NCBI GenBank assembly: GCA_015523135.1
Contig: WAKY01000009.1
Coordinates: forward strand, 1 to 27,309
Direction of reading: 5' to 3'
DNA from: Candidatus Aciduliprofundum sp.
Lineage (GTDB): Archaea > Thermoplasmatota > Thermoplasmata > Thermoplasmatales > Aciduliprofundaceae
Length of the DNA: 27,309 bases
In this document: piece after piece, positions 23,547-27,309 of the stretch
Layout: each line of letters starts with the position of its first letter
How positions within the stretch are numbered: position 1 is the first letter of the stretch
Position numbers and translations under genes: made by a program
The notes under the pieces: model-generated
What the model saw: the letters and a program-made list of their open reading frames with translations, nothing else
The model's database searches: none
Told to the model about the DNA's origin: nothing

Positions 23547-24165
23547 TTTCATCATATAATTCCTTAGCTGCTTTTGCAAGCTCGTTTGCCTCATATATTC
23601 TTCTTCCAACTATGATGTGTGTAGCACCCGCTTCTATAGCCTCTTTTGCACTACCGCCCTGTGCTCCCACTCCAGGAGCCAGTATTTCCATATCACCTGC
23701 AAGAGAGCGAATATGCGCTATTCTCTCAGGTCTTGTAGCAGGAGCAATCAATCCAGCAGCTCCAACATCCTTGGCCATTAAAACTATCTCATCAGTATGC
23801 TTCTGCATAAAATCAAGTGCTCCAGGGTGAGACATCTCTGCCACAACATAAACTTTCATCCTTCCCGCTTCGTCCACTGCCGCCTTGATAGAATCCCTAC
23901 CAACAAATCCATGAACAATTATACCCGCCGCCCCATGCTCTCTTGCCTCTCCCACTATGAGTTTAGTAGTATTTGGTATATCAGCAACTTTAAAATCACA
24001 AATTACCGGCTTTATTTGTGAAAGAGAATCAATAATATCCATGCCTGCTGCCATCACGAGAGGCCATCCAATTTTTATAGCATAGATATAATCCTCAACT
24101 TCATTTACAATTTTCATAGCCCTTTCTGCGTTCATCACATCTAAAGCAAGTATTAACCCAGCCAT
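23536..24165 (-). CDS. pyrF: Orotidine 5'-phosphate decarboxylase
   Basis: The 209-residue protein is a short archaeal-type OMP decarboxylase. It begins LILALDVMNAERA and has the catalytic DFKVADIPNT, the phosphate-binding APGVGAQGG and the terminal HIIVGRRIYEA. It catalyses the last step of UMP synthesis. It is separate from pyrBI (4685-6072), so pyrimidine genes are dispersed. A TATA-like box about 24 nt upstream gives a leaderless start. The 3' end overlaps the small membrane ORF of the opposite strand. Confidence 0.96.
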   Translation of the reverse strand: MAGLILALDVMNAERAMKIVNEVEDYIYAIKIGWPLVMAAGMDIIDSLSQIKPVICDFKVADIPNTTKLIVGEAREHGAAGIIVHGFVGRDSIKAAVDEAGRMKVYVVAEMSHPGALDFMQKHTDEIVLMAKDVGAAGLIAPATRPERIAHIRSLAGDMEILAPGVGAQGGSAKEAIEAGATHIIVGRRIYEANELAKAAKELYDEIKS

Positions 24166-24183
24166 AGAGAGCCATGGAAAACA

Positions 24184-24195
24184 ATATTAAAATGT
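24184..24195. promoter_or_regulatory. Symmetric bidirectional TATA-like box, pyrF / MBL hydrolase
   Basis: AATATTAAAATG on the plus strand reads CATTTTAATATT on the minus strand. It lies almost exactly midway between the two divergent ATGs (24165 and 24212), about 23-24 nt from each. One box could therefore serve two leaderless transcripts. Confidence 0.5.
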
Positions 24196-24211
24196 TTTCA
24201 GTAACTTAATT

Positions 24212-24901
24212 ATGGTCAAAAATTTAAAATTGAGCGTGATAAATGATAATAAAAAGAGTACAGGATTAAAGAATGATTGGGGTTGGAGTGTAATAGCAGA
24301 ATCAGAAAAATGGAGTTTTATATTTGATGCGGATACAAGGGGCGGAATAATTCAATATAATTCAGAAAAAATGGGAATAAACTTGGGAAGTTTGGACTTT
24401 GCAGTTTTAAGCCATTATCACCTAGACCATTATGGAGGATTTGAATATGTAAGTAAAGTTACAAATAATTTAAAAATCTATGTACCATCAAAGGTGCTTC
24501 CATTCATAAAAGATTTGGGATTTAAAGGAATTGCCATAAAAGAAGGAAAAGAAATAGAAAAAGATGTTTGGTCCTCTGGTCCAATAGGCACAATTGGAGA
24601 GCAGGCGATAGGCATTAAAGTGAATTCTTTGGGAATTATTGTAATTGTTGGATGTAGTCATCCCGGCGTAGATGTTCTTACAAAGAGAATAAAGGAGATA
24701 ACTGGAGAGAAAATATATCTGGTTATTGGAGGATTTCACCTTCCCTCCAAATCCACAATTGATAATTTAGCAAAGATTGCAGAATATATTGCTCCAGCTC
24801 ATTGCACAGGAATAAGAGAAGAAAATTACATAATGAAAAATTATGAAAATAAGTACATCCCAGTTAAAACAGGCAGCATTTTTGAGTTTGGAAAACATTA
24901 A
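24212..24901 (+). CDS. Metallo-beta-lactamase-fold hydrolase (COG1237-like)
   Basis: The 229-residue protein has the metal motif HYHLDH at 68-73, further ligand blocks GCSHPG near 148-153, GGFHLP and a terminal APAHCTG. The N-terminus (DNKKSTGLKNDWGWSVIAE) and the GCSHPG block resemble the COG1237 group. That group includes an archaeal enzyme proposed to act in dihydropterin-ribofuranosylaminobenzene phosphate (methanopterin-type cofactor) synthesis. Whether this protein shares that reaction is uncertain; it could be a general MBL hydrolase. It shares a promoter region with pyrF. Confidence 0.83.
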   Translation: MVKNLKLSVINDNKKSTGLKNDWGWSVIAESEKWSFIFDADTRGGIIQYNSEKMGINLGSLDFAVLSHYHLDHYGGFEYVSKVTNNLKIYVPSKVLPFIKDLGFKGIAIKEGKEIEKDVWSSGPIGTIGEQAIGIKVNSLGIIVIVGCSHPGVDVLTKRIKEITGEKIYLVIGGFHLPSKSTIDNLAKIAEYIAPAHCTGIREENYIMKNYENKYIPVKTGSIFEFGKH

Positions 24902-24946
24902 ATAGTTAATGGATATTGCTATATGTATTAAGACATATCCGGTGAT
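24897..24946 (+). promoter_or_regulatory. padR promoter with palindromic operator candidate
   Basis: A weak TATA-like box lies at about 24897-24905. Downstream is an inverted repeat ATATGT-N6-ACATAT (24921-24938), flanked outside by GGATAT (24911-24916) and ATATCC (24935-24940). The ribosome site GGTGAT (24941-24946) follows directly. The repeat covers the predicted transcription start. PadR regulators commonly bind ATGT/ACAT dyads, so autoregulation is plausible. Confidence 0.5.
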
Positions 24947-24949
24947 ATA

Positions 24950-25405
24950 ATGAGAGAGTTCAAAAGGGAGAGTTTGAAACTCATCATTCTGGATATACTT
25001 GGGGATTCTGAGCTTCACGGCTATGGAATCTCCGAGAAAATCGATGAAATTTATGGAGTTGGAAAACCCAGTTCTGGGATCATATATCCCACCCTGTCCT
25101 CCTTGAAGAAAAATGGATTTATAAAGATCTGTGCTGAGGGGGAGAGAGACAAAAAGATTTATTCTATCACTCCAAAAGGAATAGAATATTTAGAGAAGAA
25201 CAAGGAAAATCTAGAAAAAGCAAAGACTATGCTTAAAAATCTTGGAGAATTCTATTCTATTGGAGGAAAAATAGTAATAGAGGATATCAAAAAAATCGTA
25301 GAAAATATGGATAAAATAGGAGATAAAGAGAAAAAGAAAGTTAAAGAAATACTAAGCAAAATGCACAGAGAGCTTGAAAAAATCAGGATGGGAGAAAATG
25401 AATGA
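24950..25405 (+). CDS. PadR-family transcriptional regulator
   Basis: The 151-residue protein has the PadR winged helix at residues 5-85. Family patterns are LIILDILGDSELHGYGISEKI, PSSGIIYPTLSSLKKNGFI and KKIYSITPKGIEYL. The C-terminal half is a Lys/Glu-rich helical region (about 90-150), probably the dimerisation segment. GGTGAT lies just before the ATG. The stop overlaps the MATE transporter start region by 8 nt, and a palindrome covers its own promoter. This is the usual layout of a drug-responsive repressor controlling an efflux pump. The ligand is unknown. Confidence 0.92.
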   Translation: MREFKRESLKLIILDILGDSELHGYGISEKIDEIYGVGKPSSGIIYPTLSSLKKNGFIKICAEGERDKKIYSITPKGIEYLEKNKENLEKAKTMLKNLGEFYSIGGKIVIEDIKKIVENMDKIGDKEKKKVKEILSKMHRELEKIRMGENE

Positions 25406-26774
25406 AAAAGTACATAGAAATGTGAAGATGCTTCTTGGGAACCCGAAAAAAGCAATTTTAAAGCTCGCAATACCCATAATAATAGGTGGTGCGGTGCAAA
25501 CCCTTTACAACTTCGTGGACGGAATATGGGTCTCGGGGCTCGGGCAGGACTCCCTCGCGGCGGTGGGTATATTCATGCCCTTCATGATGATTCTCTCAGC
25601 TCTTGCCATGGGAATCGGTGTCGGTGGCAGTTCCGCAATTTCCCGTGCAATAGGCGCGAAGGATAGAAAAAGGGCCGGGAACATAGGGGACCACACAATA
25701 ATCGTAGGTGTTTTGATTGGCACCATAGCTGGCTTCTCCATTTTTCCGTTTCTAAATCACATTTTCATCGCCATGGGTGCCAGCGCAAACACAGCCATGC
25801 TCGCAACCCAGTACGGCCAAATAATAATCTTAGGCTCACCTTTCCTATTCCTTTCCAGCTTGGGAAACGCTATTCTAAGAGGAGAAGGGGACACGAAGCG
25901 CGCAATGTACGTTATGATTATCAGCTCGGTACTGAATATAATTCTGGACCCACTATTCATTTACACGCTCAACATGGGCGTGATTGGTGCGGCTATAGCA
26001 ACGGTGATTTCCATTATTCTCTCCGCCACGGTGATCATGTACTGGCTAATAGTAAAGAAGGATACGTACGTACAGCTGCGCCTGAGATACTTCAAAATGA
26101 AAAAAGATATAATAAAAGAGATTTTCAAAGTTGGGTTGCCTTCTTCCCTATCGCAGATTTCCATGTCCTTCACCATGATTGTGCTCAACACAATCGTAAT
26201 CATGGCCGGTGGAGATTACGGCATGGCCGTTTTTTCGGGAGGGTGGAGAATAGTCATGCTTGCAATCGTTCCACTCATGGGCTTTGCCGCCGCGGTGACC
26301 GCAGTCACGGGCACTGCCTACGGAGCGAAAAACATAGAAAATCTGAAAACCGGGTATTATTATGCCATCAAAATCGGAACCTTGGTGGGATTGATAACCG
26401 GCGTGATTATCGGCGTGTTCGCTCCGCAATTCACGTACCTTTTCACATACTCATCAAGCTCTGCGCATCTCGCGCCGGGTATAATTGAATTTTTGCGTTA
26501 CATCGTTCTATACTTCCCCGGCGTGGCATCGGGAATGCTCACATCGAGCATGTTTAGAGGAATAGGAAAGGGAAATTACTCCCTCGCACAAACAATCTTA
26601 AGAACACTGGTTCTCCAAATACTCTTTGCGTATTTCATAGGCATTTGCCTCAACTTAGGACTTCCCGGAATCTGGATAGGAATCGTCCTAGCGAACTGGA
26701 CCGCTTCAATATTCGCGTTTTTCTGGGGAAGATGGGTCATAAAGAAAATAGAATATTCTTGGAGTATAGGGTAA
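25398..26774 (+). CDS. MATE-family efflux transporter
   Basis: The ATG at 25398 gives 458 residues with about twelve membrane helices in two homologous halves. The first half starts KLAIPIIIGGAVQTLYNFVDGIWVSGLG and contains the MATE pattern AMGIGVGGSSAISRAIGA. The second half contains a matching stretch near GFAAAVTAVTGTAYGAKN. A TTG at 25374 is a weaker start. MATE pumps export cationic drugs or metabolites using Na+ or H+ gradients. After the first ~100 bases the gene is clearly richer in G/C at third positions (for example around 25520-25570 and 26270-26340) than its neighbours, suggesting transfer from a less AT-rich genome. Co-transcription with padR is very likely. Confidence 0.93.
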   Translation: MNEKVHRNVKMLLGNPKKAILKLAIPIIIGGAVQTLYNFVDGIWVSGLGQDSLAAVGIFMPFMMILSALAMGIGVGGSSAISRAIGAKDRKRAGNIGDHTIIVGVLIGTIAGFSIFPFLNHIFIAMGASANTAMLATQYGQIIILGSPFLFLSSLGNAILRGEGDTKRAMYVMIISSVLNIILDPLFIYTLNMGVIGAAIATVISIILSATVIMYWLIVKKDTYVQLRLRYFKMKKDIIKEIFKVGLPSSLSQISMSFTMIVLNTIVIMAGGDYGMAVFSGGWRIVMLAIVPLMGFAAAVTAVTGTAYGAKNIENLKTGYYYAIKIGTLVGLITGVIIGVFAPQFTYLFTYSSSSAHLAPGIIEFLRYIVLYFPGVASGMLTSSMFRGIGKGNYSLAQTILRTLVLQILFAYFIGICLNLGLPGIWIGIVLANWTASIFAFFWGRWVIKKIEYSWSIG

Positions 26775-26787
26775 ATTTGTGTAGAAA

Positions 26788-26828
26788 AGTATTTATATAC
26801 TCAGCCCCATAAGTGCAGCCAGTGAGGA
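26788..26828 (+). promoter_or_regulatory. Promoter of the window-end membrane protein gene
   Basis: A good TATA-like box AGTATTTATATAC (26788-26800) is followed by a leader of about 12 nt. That leader contains GTGAGG just before the ATG at 26831, a moderate ribosome-site candidate. The box separates this gene from the padR-MATE operon. Confidence 0.5.
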
Positions 26829-26830
26829 AA

Positions 26831-27309
26831 ATGACTGAAAAGGAAATAGAACAACCGAAAGGATTATCAGTAGTTTCAATCCTATTCATTCTAGGAGGAA
26901 TATTCTGGCTGATACAGCCGATATTCTATATGTACTGGCTAGGCGTATACTACAAAGAAATAGAGGGCTACATACCATGGGCTAGCTATTTTCTAAATGT
27001 AACTTGCTGCTGGATAGGCTCAATAATCATTGCAGGTTTATACTTTGGAATTGCTGCAGGATTAAAGAAAGGAATGCCTGGAGCTTGGGTTTGGGCAATC
27101 ATATTTGCCATCATAGGCCTGTTCAATGTTCCAATAGGCACAATAATAAGCATAATCATCCTGATCTACCTCTTCACACCAAATGTGAGAAAGTGGTTTG
27201 AGCAGGGAGCAAAGAAGCAGCAGAAGGAAATGGAAAAGATGCAGAAAGAGCAGCGCTTCCAGCAGATGCAAGAGGAAGAGAAGAAAAGAAAAGAGTACGA
27301 AGAGTATCA
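26831..27309 (+). CDS. Uncharacterised three-helix membrane protein with charged helical tail, 3'-truncated
   Basis: The frame starts at the ATG at 26831 and is open to the window end, so only the first 159 residues are seen. A short acidic N-terminus (MTEKEIEQPKG) is followed by three hydrophobic segments at about residues 12-33, 50-75 and 84-115. The first segment boundary is Gly/Trp/Tyr-rich. From about 116 the chain becomes a long, highly charged Lys/Glu/Gln helix (KQQKEMEKMQKEQRF and on), probably a coiled coil or a linker to a further domain. I do not recognise a family. Its own TATA-like box argues against membership of the MATE operon. Confidence 0.8.
   Translation, partial: MTEKEIEQPKGLSVVSILFILGGIFWLIQPIFYMYWLGVYYKEIEGYIPWASYFLNVTCCWIGSIIIAGLYFGIAAGLKKGMPGAWVWAIIFAIIGLFNVPIGTIISIIILIYLFTPNVRKWFEQGAKKQQKEMEKMQKEQRFQQMQEEEKKRKEYEEY

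Noticed and set aside
27004..27201. 65-codon plus-strand ORF rich in His, Asn and Arg near the window end
   Set aside because: It is out of frame inside the membrane protein that starts at 26831, which has the TATA box, ribosome site and clear hydrophobic pattern.
1..27309. Search by eye for tRNA or rRNA genes, CRISPR arrays, insertion sequences or attachment repeats
   Set aside because: Intergenic gaps are nearly all under 80 nt and explained by promoters. No cloverleaf, spaced direct repeats, transposase or terminal inverted repeats were recognised.

Overview
The window reads as a densely packed archaeal chromosome segment, about 27 kb and AT-rich. Archaeal signature genes include aIF2 beta, ribosomal protein L15e, the KEOPS subunit Pcc1, prefoldin beta, a thermosome, A-type ATPase subunit D, a prenyl diphosphate synthase and CTP-type riboflavin kinase. 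The aIF2 beta-TRAM fusion, the winged-helix riboflavin kinase, the fused formiminotransferase-cyclodeaminase and the aldehyde ferredoxin oxidoreductase suggest a heterotrophic member of Thermoplasmatota. It resembles Aciduliprofundum (the DHVE2 group). The genus is inferred from memory of family distribution, not from a search.

Layout. 1-4.7 kb (+): the 3' part of a tungsten aldehyde oxidoreductase, a RecJ-like nuclease, then a tight operon of aIF2 beta-TRAM, a PIN protein and a riboflavin kinase/regulator. 4.7-8.6 kb (-): idsA, then pcc1-pfdB-DHH phosphoesterase, then pyrB-pyrI. 8.6-14.5 kb (-): a TDT-family transporter, ribosomal protein L15e, and a prolyl oligopeptidase-ABC ATPase-ABC permease operon. 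14.5-20.2 kb: an HD phosphohydrolase (+), thermosome and RlmH-like methyltransferase (-), a radical SAM/B12-type protein (+) and a TraB-family protein (-). 20.3-23.5 kb (+): fused FTCD, the editing protein AlaX, A-ATPase subunit D and an overlapping 53-residue membrane protein. 23.5-24.2 kb (-): pyrF. 24.2-27.3 kb (+): an MBL-fold hydrolase, a PadR regulator with a MATE transporter, and the start of an uncharacterised membrane protein cut by the window end.

Expression signals are unusually readable. Many genes have a TATA-like box about 21-29 nt before the start codon, implying leaderless transcripts. A smaller set has a short leader with a GGTGA/GGAGG-type ribosome site: aIF2 beta, L15e, thermosome, radical SAM, PadR and possibly FTCD. 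All four convergent gene pairs abut or overlap at their stop codons.

Most of the window is housekeeping. I see no CRISPR array, insertion sequence, phage module, tRNA or rRNA. The points most worth following are the small membrane ORF overlapping atpD, a probable CTG start on the ABC ATPase, the structured leader and N-terminal extension of L15e, a palindrome over the padR start region next to a compositionally distinct MATE gene, and the two uncharacterised proteins (radical SAM and TraB) whose 3' ends overlap.
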